The notes below the pieces were generated by a model that was not told the DNA's origin, did no database searches, and worked only from the letters and a program-made list of their open reading frames with translations. Shown here piece by piece: positions 1-6,920 of a DNA stretch of 15,449 nucleotides. The number at the start of each line of letters is the position of its first letter. Position 1 is the first letter of the stretch. The DNA is from Gemmatimonadales bacterium. Lineage in GTDB: Bacteria; Gemmatimonadota; Gemmatimonadetes; Palauibacterales; Palauibacteraceae. The DNA is taken from assembly GCA_030636765.1 (NCBI GenBank), contig DAOVWI010000040.1, forward strand, positions 1 through 15,449, in the 5' to 3' direction. The translations under genes and the position numbers were made by a program.

Positions 1-426
1 CATCGAGTACACGAACAGCGAGGTGAACGTGAGCACGTTGTCCAGCTTGGAGTACTGCCGGACCGCCTGAACGGCGCCCACCGCGCAACCGACTACGAAG
101 ATCAGCACGAGCGACACCCCGCTCAGCACCAGGGTGTTCGGAAGCGCGTCGGCGAGGACCGCGGAAACCGGTCGGTGCTGGCCGAAACTGTAGCCGAAGT
201 CGCCGGTGAAGAAGGCCCGCAGCCACCGGAAGTACTGCTCATGGATGGGCCGGTCGAGCCCGAGGTTCTCGCGCATGCGATCGATGATCTCGGGGCTGAC
301 GTTCGGGTTGAAGTAGGCGGTGGCCGCATCGCCCGGCGCCAGGTGGAGGAGAAGAAAGATCAGGGTGACGATGCCGACGAGGATCGGCACCGTGTGGAGG
401 AGCCGCCGCAGGGCGAAACGGATCAG
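1..426 (-). CDS. Peptide-type ABC transporter permease, DppB-like (partial, C-terminus beyond window)
   Basis: This is the N-terminal 142 residues of an inner-membrane permease for a dipeptide/oligopeptide-type ABC importer. The protein begins LIRFALRRLLHTVPILVGIV, a basic start followed by the first membrane segment. The family landmarks follow: HLAPGD near residue 28, a LGLD-P-QY periplasmic block (residues 56-66), GDFGYSFG, and PNTLVL leading into the second membrane segment. It lies directly after two substrate-binding proteins, so it is probably part of the same importer. The start is inferred. A CTG at 426 overlaps the preceding TGA as CTGA and has GGAGGG six bases upstream. A GTG at 447 in the same frame is the alternative if CTG is not used. 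The C-terminal half and any second permease or ATPase genes lie outside the window. The family call is firm; the substrate is unknown. Confidence 0.9.
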   Translation of the reverse strand, partial: MIRFALRRLLHTVPILVGIVTLIFLLLHLAPGDAATAYFNPNVSPEIIDRMRENLGLDRPIHEQYFRWLRAFFTGDFGYSFGQHRPVSAVLADALPNTLVLSGVSLVLIFVVGCAVGAVQAVRQYSKLDNVLTFTSLFVYSM

Positions 427-2048
427 GGCGCACCCTCCAGAAGCCACCAGGAACCGACGTCGGCGAGCTCTCCCCGGAAGTCGGGCGCCACTCCCTGAAG
501 GCTCCGGCGCAGAGCGTCCGCTCGCCTCTCCACATAGAGGAACGTGAACGGCTGGTCGTGCGCCAACAGCTCGTTGTAGCGGCGGAGCAGTCGCCCCTGG
601 TCGGAGCGATCGGTGGATCGTGGGATCAAGTCCATCACGGCGTCGAGCGCCGGATTGCAGTAGCTCGTGAACTGCAGGGGCCGGCCGATCCGGTCGCAAG
701 CCCACTGATCGCGCTCATCCAGCACGAACCCCTGCTGCCAGCTCAGCAGAAACGCATCAAACCTCCGCTCGGGGCTGGTTACGTCGGCTACCAGCGACTG
801 GTGCTCCCGCACCCGCGGCCGGGCTTCCACGCCCACGTTCGCGAGGTAGCGCTGTACGAGCTCCGCGATCGACCTCCGCTCGCGGCTCTCGTTCGTGGCC
901 AGTTCGAAGCTGAAGCGGACCCCGTCCTTCTCTCGGACCTCGTCGCCGTCCGAGTCGACCCAGCCCGCTCGCTCCAGAAGGAGCGCCGCGGAGTCCGGGA
1001 GGTGCGGCAGGGGGCGCCAGGCCGAGTCGTACGCCCAGTGCCAGGGACCGACGGGGCCGGCGGCGGGAGTCGCCAGGCCGTGCCGCACGGCCTCCACGAT
1101 CTCCTCCCGGTCGATCGCCATCGTGAGGGCTCGCCGGACCGCCACATCCTCGAAGAACGGGCGCCGCGAGTTCCATGCGATGAACGAGTAGTTCGGAAAC
1201 GGGAACGCCTCGAGGCGAAGCTCCGGGTCCTCGATCACCCGGTCCACGAGCTCCGGCGCGACCCGCACGTACATGTGCACCCCTCCGCTTCGCAGCTCCG
1301 CGAAGAGCGTGGTCTCGTTCGGGATGACGCGATAGACGAGACGATCGAGATACGGGCGGCCGCCCAGGGCCTCCGGAAAATCGGGGTTCGCCTCGAACGT
1401 CCATCGGTCCCCCGGACGGTGCTCCACGAAGCGGAACGGTCCGTTTCCGATCGGTTCGCTCGTGCCGAACGGGTGCGTCGCCAGCTCAGCCGGCGGCACG
1501 TCCTTCAGGATGTGTCGCGGCATGATTGGCAGAGCCGTCCAGCCGTTCAGGAAGTCCGCATGCGGCCGAAGCGTGAAGCGGATGCGGTGGGGACCGAGCA
1601 CCTCGGCCGTCTCCCAATTGTCGAAGCTGGAGCGGCTGGGGTACGGGACATCCGGGTCCTTCACCCGGTCGAAGGTGAAGGCGACGTCGTACGCGGTGGT
1701 AGGCGTTCCGTCGTGCCAGCGGACGTCGGTTCGGAGCTCGAACACGACCTCGTTGCCGTCCGGGCTCACCTCCCAGCCGCGGGCCAGGTACGGTGCCGGC
1801 TCGAGACGCTCGTCGTAGCGGAGCAGCGTCATGAAGAGGACGTACGCCTGCACCTGGTCCGTCATGTAGTCCGAGGACACGAAGGCGTTCATCGTCTGGA
1901 TCTCGCCCAACCCGCCGACAACCACCGTGCCCCCGTAGCGCTCCACCTCTGGCACATCGGCGGGATCGACAGCCGGCGGTGCGGCCGCGCGCTCTCCGCC
2001 GCAGCCGGCGGCCACGATGGCCAGCACCACGGCTGAGGTGCGCGTCAC
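423..2048 (-). CDS. Peptide/oligopeptide-type ABC transporter substrate-binding lipoprotein (SBP family 5), copy 1
   Basis: This is a periplasmic solute receptor of the DppA/OppA type, 541 residues, which would deliver peptides or a similar ligand to the permease encoded next. The chosen GTG start overlaps the previous stop as GTGA and has GGAGAGAGG five bases upstream. It gives a short lipoprotein signal, MTRTSAVVLAIVAAGC, with Cys16 as the predicted lipid anchor. An upstream GTG at 2078 would add ten residues and weaken the signal. Family landmarks include the Y-GGTVVVGG opening, LARGWEVSPDG, FELRTDVRWHDGTPTTAYDVAFTFDR, and the RRALTMAIDREEIVEAV helix. A calcium-like stretch, DSDGDEVREKDG, sits in the second lobe. 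It is paralogous to the gene just upstream. The family is certain; the ligand cannot be read from sequence. Confidence 0.93.
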   Translation of the reverse strand: MTRTSAVVLAIVAAGCGGERAAAPPAVDPADVPEVERYGGTVVVGGLGEIQTMNAFVSSDYMTDQVQAYVLFMTLLRYDERLEPAPYLARGWEVSPDGNEVVFELRTDVRWHDGTPTTAYDVAFTFDRVKDPDVPYPSRSSFDNWETAEVLGPHRIRFTLRPHADFLNGWTALPIMPRHILKDVPPAELATHPFGTSEPIGNGPFRFVEHRPGDRWTFEANPDFPEALGGRPYLDRLVYRVIPNETTLFAELRSGGVHMYVRVAPELVDRVIEDPELRLEAFPFPNYSFIAWNSRRPFFEDVAVRRALTMAIDREEIVEAVRHGLATPAAGPVGPWHWAYDSAWRPLPHLPDSAALLLERAGWVDSDGDEVREKDGVRFSFELATNESRERRSIAELVQRYLANVGVEARPRVREHQSLVADVTSPERRFDAFLLSWQQGFVLDERDQWACDRIGRPLQFTSYCNPALDAVMDLIPRSTDRSDQGRLLRRYNELLAHDQPFTFLYVERRADALRRSLQGVAPDFRGELADVGSWWLLEGAP

Positions 2049-3649
2049 CTCGACCTCTCTCCGTCGGCGGAGCCCCACCGCCAGCGGGGCAGCGTCACCA
2101 GCTCTCCCCGCGCGTCCATCCGGACGTCCTCCAGACCGTCACGCACGCCGGCCAACTCGTCGTTCCAGAAGAGGAACGTGATCGGCTGGTCCCGCTGCAG
2201 GACCCTGGTGAACCGCGCCCATACTCGCCGCGCCTCCGCGTCGTCGGTGAGCGTGACGCCGAGGTCCATCAGGCTGTCCGCCACGGCGCTGGCGTAGGAG
2301 CTTCGGTTCGCGCTCCCCTCCGTGGCCGCCTGCGACCCGTGGAAGAGCGGCCGGGGGTCCACGCGGAAGTTGTCCAGGATCCAGTTTGTCAGGACGGCGT
2401 CGAAGTCCCGCGCCCTGTGCTGACTGAGAACGGTCTGCCACTCCAGCAGCTGCGGCTCCACCTGTACGCCCACCCTGGCCAGCTGCGCCTGTACGATCTG
2501 GGCCACGTCGCTGAGGACGGGACTGCTGGCGACCGTAAGGAGCGTGAACTTCAGACGCCGGCCCTCCCGTTCGCGAAACCCGTCGCCATCCGTGTCACGC
2601 CAGCCGAGCCGTTCCAGGATCGCGACCGCCGAATCGGGCGCGTAGGGCAGCGGCGCGAGATCCGGCGCGTACGGATGCCATGGTGGAATCGGCCCGACGG
2701 CCGGCGACCCGCGACCACCCAGCACCGCCGTCAGGAGCTCCTGGCGATCGATCGCCATCGCCATCGCCCGGCGAGCCTCCGCCCGCTTAAACGGTTCCCG
2801 CCGGGTGTTCCAGCCCACGTACGTGAACATCCGCCACGGAAACGCGATCAGCCGCGCGCCGGGCGCCTCCTCCACACGGCCCGCGTCCGTGGGCCCCAGG
2901 GTCCCGTAAACGTCCACGTCGCCCCGCAGGAACTCCGCCAGGAGCGTGGTCCGCTCCGGCACGATGCGATAGAGGACCCGGGGGATCCGTGGCGGGCCGC
3001 CCAGCGAGGGGGCAAAGCCCGCGTTCGCCTCGAACACCAGCTGCTCGCCTGCCTGCCACCGTACAAGCCGGTAGGGACCGCTCCCCACGGGCGAGCGTCC
3101 GAAAGCGTGCCGGCTCAGCTCCTCGGGAGGGACGCCCTCCAGGAGATGACGCGGAACGGGCGGCCAGAAGAAGCTCTCGAGCGGCTGGGATAGCTGGCTC
3201 GCGAAGCGGAACCGGATGCGGTGATCGTCCATGACCTCCGCCTCCGCCACGTCGGCCAGGTACACGGCTCCGAGCGGCGAGCCGACGGACGGATCCGTGG
3301 CGAGGTCGAACGTGAACTTCACGTCGTGCGCGGTCAGCGGCTCGCCGTCCTGCCACCGCACATCCTCTCGCAGCTTGAACACGACCTCGCGCTCCCCCAG
3401 CTCCCAGGACTCGGCGAGCCACGGGCGCACGCGATACGTCGAGTCGTACACGACGAGCGGCGTGTAGAGGAGGTGGTAGATGACGTCGTTCGCGTTCTGG
3501 TCCGTGCTGATCAGCGGGTTCAGCGTCTGGAGCTCGGCCGAGTACCCGAGGATGAGAGGACGCCCGGGATCATCCGGGCCGCCCCCGGTGCAGGAGGCGA
3601 TCGGGAGCGGGACGAGCCAGAGCAGCGAGAGGGCAGCGGACCTCAGCAC
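2045..3649 (-). CDS. Peptide/oligopeptide-type ABC transporter substrate-binding lipoprotein (SBP family 5), copy 2
   Basis: This is a second DppA/OppA-type receptor, 534 residues from the GTG chosen here. The start gives the signal MLRSAALSLLWLVPLPIASC with lipobox I-A-S-C and Cys20. A CTG at 3688 is a serious rival: it has GGGAGGG seven bases upstream and lies 13 nt after the preceding stop, but gives a longer signal (Cys33). Motifs match copy 1: LILGYSAELQTLNPL, LAESWELGEREVVFKLREDVRWQDGEPLTAHDVKFTFD, RRAMAMAIDRQELL, and a DTDGDGFRE loop. The end overlaps the start of copy 1 by four bases, so translation is likely coupled. The copies differ clearly across the ligand lobes, so they may bind different solutes and share one permease. 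Family call firm; exact start uncertain. Confidence 0.92.
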   Translation of the reverse strand: MLRSAALSLLWLVPLPIASCTGGGPDDPGRPLILGYSAELQTLNPLISTDQNANDVIYHLLYTPLVVYDSTYRVRPWLAESWELGEREVVFKLREDVRWQDGEPLTAHDVKFTFDLATDPSVGSPLGAVYLADVAEAEVMDDHRIRFRFASQLSQPLESFFWPPVPRHLLEGVPPEELSRHAFGRSPVGSGPYRLVRWQAGEQLVFEANAGFAPSLGGPPRIPRVLYRIVPERTTLLAEFLRGDVDVYGTLGPTDAGRVEEAPGARLIAFPWRMFTYVGWNTRREPFKRAEARRAMAMAIDRQELLTAVLGGRGSPAVGPIPPWHPYAPDLAPLPYAPDSAVAILERLGWRDTDGDGFREREGRRLKFTLLTVASSPVLSDVAQIVQAQLARVGVQVEPQLLEWQTVLSQHRARDFDAVLTNWILDNFRVDPRPLFHGSQAATEGSANRSSYASAVADSLMDLGVTLTDDAEARRVWARFTRVLQRDQPITFLFWNDELAGVRDGLEDVRMDARGELVTLPRWRWGSADGERSR

Positions 3650-3701
3650 ACCGGGAAAGTAGGTTGCGGCCCACGCCGCCGGAACCAGGCGGCCGCCCTC
3701 C

Positions 3702-4598
3702 CTACCTGCGCCACGTCCACTCGGGGTCCTCGTAGCGCGCCACGAGGCGCTGTGCCTCCCGCATCTCGCGCGACGTCCACTCGTCGAGCTCCGAGGGGAT
3801 ATCGATCTCCTCCTCGAACCCCCGCCTGAGCGCCGCCACAACGGCGGGCTCGGAGGGAAGCTCGCCCAGGAGCTCGTGGAGCGAGCAGGCGCCGGTGGAG
3901 GGCGTGTGGGCGGCGGCTCCCGAAGCCGCACGGCGACGGGCTTCGACCATCAGGTCGTCGACCACGGCCTGGTCATCGTAGAGGAGGATGGAACCGTGCT
4001 GCAGCAGTGCTCCGTCCAGCCGCCACTGCGCGCTGCCGATGAGCTTTCGACCCGCACTCGTGATCTCCCCCGCAAGGGGATCCCGAAAGCAGGCGCGAGC
4101 CACGGGCCGGGGCGCGCGGGCCGACCGGGCAACCCGAGCGGCCCGCGGTTGGCGAGCAGACCGCCGCGCGAGCGGCTCATCCAGCGGGACCCCGAGCGAG
4201 CGGAGGCCGCGCCCCAGGGCCTGGTTGATGCGGGTGTATCCATCCCGGAGGCCACCCCACAGGCCGACAGGGGCGGTGACGCAGTACGTGATCTCCCGGT
4301 CGTGGTAAACGGCGCGACCGCCGGTGGGCCGCCGCATAACGTCGATGTGGCGCCGCCCGACCTCCTCCGGGTCGTACCGGCCGCGGGCGGCCTGGTTGCG
4401 GCCAAGAGAGAGGCACGGAGGGTCCCAACCATACAGCCGAAGCGTCAGCGTTCCGCCCCGCGCTGCGGCCATGAGAACCTCGTCCAGCGCCATGTTCCAG
4501 GCACCGCGACGCGGGGGGTCGATCAGGCAGCGGAAGCGGTCAGGCGTCGTTGTCGAAGCTCCACCGAACGTCCAGCCGGCGTCCGGCCCTCCCCTCAT
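3702..4598 (-). CDS. Lipoate/octanoate-protein transferase family protein (LipM- or LplA-like)
   Basis: A 298-residue member of the biotin/lipoate protein ligase (BPL_LplA_LipB) family, expected to attach octanoyl or lipoyl groups to the GcvH lysine in the cytoplasm. The signature RRPTGGRAVYHD lies at residues 89-100 and the binding-lysine segment GRKLIGSAQ around Lys185, followed by LLQHGSILL. Cys170 in RACFRDP sits where LipM-type octanoyltransferases carry their catalytic cysteine, which favours LipM over an ATP-dependent ligase. LplA cannot be excluded. An Ala/Arg-rich stretch (about residues 144-168) precedes the cysteine. The ATG overlaps the gcvPB end by 59 nt, and I found no later in-frame start before NMALDE, so the N-terminus is plausible but not certain. 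Its place in the glycine-cleavage operon supports GcvH as its target. Confidence 0.88.
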   Translation of the reverse strand: MRGGPDAGWTFGGASTTTPDRFRCLIDPPRRGAWNMALDEVLMAAARGGTLTLRLYGWDPPCLSLGRNQAARGRYDPEEVGRRHIDVMRRPTGGRAVYHDREITYCVTAPVGLWGGLRDGYTRINQALGRGLRSLGVPLDEPLARRSARQPRAARVARSARAPRPVARACFRDPLAGEITSAGRKLIGSAQWRLDGALLQHGSILLYDDQAVVDDLMVEARRRAASGAAAHTPSTGACSLHELLGELPSEPAVVAALRRGFEEEIDIPSELDEWTSREMREAQRLVARYEDPEWTWRR

Positions 4599-6072
4599 CC
4601 AGGCGCGTCACCGGCGTTGCGTGAGGAGCGCCGGTCACGAGCTCTGGGTCGTGCTCCGCCTCGTCCGCGATCGCAATCAGCGCGTCGGCGTAACGATCGA
4701 GCTCCTCCCTGGTCTCCGTCTCGGTAGGTTCCGTCATCAGCGCCTCGGAGACGATGAGCGGGAAATAGATCGTCGGAGCGTGGAATCCGTAGTCGAGGAG
4801 GCGCTTCGCCACGTCCAGGGTCTTCACGCCCGTTCTCCTCTTCAGCTCCGCCCCGCTGTAAACCGATTCGTGCATCCCCCGTCCGTAGGGCAGTGGAAAT
4901 CTCTCCTCGAGGCGGGCGCTCATATAGGCGTTGTTCAGGACCGCCGCCTCGGCCGTCTCACGAACTCCGTCGCGGCCCAGCATGCGGAGGTACGTGTAGG
5001 CCCGGACGAGCACGCCGAAGTTGCCGTAGAAGCCGTGGATCTTGCCGATCGACTCCGGCCGGTCCCAGTCGAGTGCGTAGCTCTCGCCTTCCTTCTTCAA
5101 GCCCGGTGTGGGAAGGAAGGGCGCCAGGCGCGCCTTCACGGCCACCGGGCCCGCTCCGGGCCCGCCCCCTCCGTGGGGCGTGCTGAACGTCTTGTGGAGG
5201 TTGAGGTGCACGATGTCGTACCCCATGTCGCCGGGCCGCGCGATGCCCATCAGCGCGTTCAGGTTGGCGCCGTCCATGTACATCAGCCCGCCGGACCCGT
5301 GCACGAGCTCGCTGATCTCCAGGATCTCCGACTCGAACACGCCCAGGGTGTTCGGGTTCGTGAGCATGAGCCCCGCCACATCGGCATCCAGCACCGAACG
5401 GAGCGAGTCGAGGTCCAGGCGGCCGGCCTCGTTCGACCTCAGCTCCACCACCTCGAAGCCGGCCAGCGCGACCGTCGCCGGGTTCGTGCCGTGCGCCGAA
5501 TCGGGTATCAGCACCCGCCGTCGTCCCTCATCCCCGCGCGCCCGGTGGTACGCCCGCATCAGCAGCACGCCCGTGAGCTCGCCCTGTGCGCCGGCGGCAG
5601 GCTGCAGGCTGATGGAGTCCATTCCGGCGACCTCGCACAGCAGCTCGCCGAGCTCGTGCATGAGGCCCAACGCTCCCTGCGCCGCCTCGGCGGGCGCGAA
5701 GGGGTGCAGGCCGGCGAAGCCCGAGAGCCGCGCCATCTGCTCGTTCACCTTCGGGTTGTACTTCATCGTGCAGGAACCCAGCGGATACAGCGCCCGATCG
5801 ACGTGGTGGTTCTTCAGCGAGATTTCCGTGTAGTGCCGAACCACCTCGTGCTCGGGCACCTCGGGCAGCCTGGGAGAACTCGTTCGAAGGTGTCGGGAGG
5901 GAATGAGCTCCTCCAGGGGAAGCACGGGCACATCGGGCCGCGGCACCGAGGTGCCGCGGCGACCCGGACGAGATTTCTCGAAGATGGTCGCCGTCCACTC
6001 CCCCAGGAACGGGAAGCGCTCAGCAGGTCGACGCGACCCACCCGGGTTCTTCAGCGACCTGCTAGAGCTCAT
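4540..6072 (-). CDS. gcvPB: Glycine dehydrogenase (decarboxylating) subunit 2, PLP-binding half of P-protein
   Basis: 510 residues. With GcvPA it forms the two-subunit P-protein, which decarboxylates glycine on PLP and passes the aminomethyl group to lipoyl-GcvH. The PLP lysine is Lys294 in HLNLHKTFSTPHGGGGPG. Other family blocks are HHVDRALYPLGSCTMKYNPK (residues 89-108), QPAAGAQGELTG, PDSAHGTNPAT and MDGANLNALMG. Length is close to the usual size of about 490, with a somewhat basic N-terminal extension. The ATG at 6072 overlaps the hydrolase end by 11 nt, with GGGAG about 12 nt upstream, a slightly long spacing. An open extension to 6156 lies wholly inside the hydrolase gene and does not look like P-protein, so it was not used. 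Separated from gcvPA by the hydrolase and the foldback element. Confidence 0.97.
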   Translation of the reverse strand: MSSSRSLKNPGGSRRPAERFPFLGEWTATIFEKSRPGRRGTSVPRPDVPVLPLEELIPSRHLRTSSPRLPEVPEHEVVRHYTEISLKNHHVDRALYPLGSCTMKYNPKVNEQMARLSGFAGLHPFAPAEAAQGALGLMHELGELLCEVAGMDSISLQPAAGAQGELTGVLLMRAYHRARGDEGRRRVLIPDSAHGTNPATVALAGFEVVELRSNEAGRLDLDSLRSVLDADVAGLMLTNPNTLGVFESEILEISELVHGSGGLMYMDGANLNALMGIARPGDMGYDIVHLNLHKTFSTPHGGGGPGAGPVAVKARLAPFLPTPGLKKEGESYALDWDRPESIGKIHGFYGNFGVLVRAYTYLRMLGRDGVRETAEAAVLNNAYMSARLEERFPLPYGRGMHESVYSGAELKRRTGVKTLDVAKRLLDYGFHAPTIYFPLIVSEALMTEPTETETREELDRYADALIAIADEAEHDPELVTGAPHATPVTRLDEGRAGRRLDVRWSFDNDA

Positions 6073-6751
6073 ACGAGTCGCCCGCTCCCAGCACCACGAC
6101 TTCCGCCCGGCCTCCGACCAGCTCCCGGAAGCTGCCGGCATCCTGCCGGATGACATCGAACGTGTCGTAGTGGATCGGGATCACCACGGAGGGCTCGATC
6201 ATCTCGATCGCCCGGACCGCATCCTCAGGCCCCATCGTGAAGTTGTCGCCGATCGGCAGAAGCGCCGTGTCCACCTGGCCTCGCAGCAGCGTCATGTCGG
6301 TGGTGAGCGCCGTGTCTCCGGCATGGTACACCCGGTGGTCGTCGATCGCGATGAGGAGGCCCGCCGGGAAAGTCGTGTACCCTTCCGCGCCCTCCCCGGC
6401 CACCTGGCCCCCATGCAGGGCCGGCGTGAGCTTCACGCGGCCAAACGGGAAGTCGTAGCCGCCCCCGATGTGCATCGGGTGTGCGCTCGCCACCCCCTGC
6501 CTCTCCTGCGCGTAGCTCACGATCTCGAAGGTCGCGATCAGCGTCGCTCCCGTGCGCTGGAGTATCTCCCATGAGTCCGCCACGTGGTCGAAGTGGCCGT
6601 GGGTGAGCAGGAGGTAGTCCAGCCGATCGAAGTGGTCGGCGGCGACGTCGGCGAGCGGGTTGTCCGAAAGGAACGGATCGATGAGGAGCCTCGTTCCGTC
6701 CTCCGCGATCAGCTCGACGCAGGCGTGCCCGTGAAAGATCAGTCTCGCCAT
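6062..6751 (-). CDS. UPF0173-type metal-dependent hydrolase (metallo-beta-lactamase fold, UlaG-like)
   Basis: 229 residues, the full usual length for the family. The zinc/metal-binding motif THGHFDH supplies His51, His53, Asp55 and His56. Further candidate ligands are His113 in ALHGG, Asp146 in HAGDTAL and His194 in IPIHYDTF. No signal peptide is visible, so it should be cytoplasmic. The substrate is unknown; UlaG relatives act on a lactone, but most UPF0173 members are uncharacterised. It sits between gcvPA and gcvPB, genes that are usually adjacent, and its end overlaps gcvPB by 11 nt. The present sequence upstream of the ATG is the end of a foldback element and holds only a weak GAGACGG at an 9-nt spacing. 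Before insertion, GAGG in the gcvPA end would have lain five bases from the ATG. Confidence 0.94.
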   Translation of the reverse strand: MARLIFHGHACVELIAEDGTRLLIDPFLSDNPLADVAADHFDRLDYLLLTHGHFDHVADSWEILQRTGATLIATFEIVSYAQERQGVASAHPMHIGGGYDFPFGRVKLTPALHGGQVAGEGAEGYTTFPAGLLIAIDDHRVYHAGDTALTTDMTLLRGQVDTALLPIGDNFTMGPEDAVRAIEMIEPSVVIPIHYDTFDVIRQDAGSFRELVGGRAEVVVLGAGDSYEL

Positions 6752-6753
6752 CT

Positions 6754-6773
6754 TAGTGTACCGTCTCAGAAGT
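6754..6773 (+). repeat. Left terminal inverted repeat of the foldback element (with TA)
   Basis: Twenty bases, tagtgtaccgtctcagaagt, with a perfect reverse-complement partner at 6901-6920. The first two bases, TA, are the presumed target duplication. The hydrolase ATG begins (in minus orientation) three bases to the left. Confidence 0.95.
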
Positions 6774-6918
6774 CACGCTGTCATTCGGGGGCCGATTCAT
6801 TCCGCCCGGCGGCGTTGCTCCTCCTCCACGTAGCGCTGCCACGCCTTCGTCGTCGCGCCTTGCCGAAGCCGGACGACTCGGCCCCCTCGGTGCCTACCGT
6901 ACTTCTGAGACGGTACAC
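6756..6918. mobile_element. MITE-like foldback element with perfect terminal inverted repeats and TA target duplication
   Basis: A 163-bp non-coding element with 18-bp perfect inverted ends, flanked by TA on each side. With TA included, tagtgtaccgtctcagaagt at 6754-6773 is the exact reverse complement of 6901-6920. Imperfect symmetry continues inward: 6786-6798 pairs with 6875-6887 at 11 of 13 positions, and a GCGCT palindrome lies near the centre (6832-6837). No transposase is encoded. Short ends and a TA duplication are typical of IS630/Tc1-mariner-type MITEs, but the family assignment is an inference. The element supplies the G of the present gcvPA stop codon TAG. Its transcript could fold into a long hairpin inside the gcv operon. 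Confidence 0.75.
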
Positions 6919-6920
6919 TA
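6901..6920 (-). repeat. Right terminal inverted repeat of the foldback element (with TA)
   Basis: Twenty bases, acttctgagacggtacacta, an exact inverted copy of 6754-6773. The last three bases read on the minus strand are the TAG stop of gcvPA, of which TA is the presumed duplicated target and G belongs to the element. Confidence 0.95.

Noticed and set aside
558..2036. Long open frame on the plus strand opposite substrate-binding protein copy 1
   Set aside because: It has no recognisable domain, is rich in Arg/His/Val as antisense GC-rich frames are, and lies opposite a gene with clear family motifs. The same applies to plus-strand frames at 1979-3193, 4324-6153, 7578-8351 and 9538-10572.
3650..3931. 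Longer N-terminus of substrate-binding protein copy 2
   Set aside because: It overlaps the transferase gene and would bury the lipoprotein signal about 115 residues into the protein.
6073..6156. Longer N-terminus of gcvPB
   Set aside because: The extra codons lie entirely inside the hydrolase gene and do not resemble P-protein; ATG at 6072 is adequate.
6797..6917. Short minus-strand frames within the foldback element, one ending KAWQRYVEEEQRRRAE
   Set aside because: One frame of about 40 codons looks slightly protein-like, but it has no convincing start or ribosome-binding site, and the palindromic element explains the open frames. It might be the remnant of a coding tail, which cannot be shown here.
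6754..6920. Foldback as a simple rho-independent terminator
   Set aside because: The arms are far apart, there is no T run, and the exact restoration of a TAA stop with a one-base gap favours insertion.
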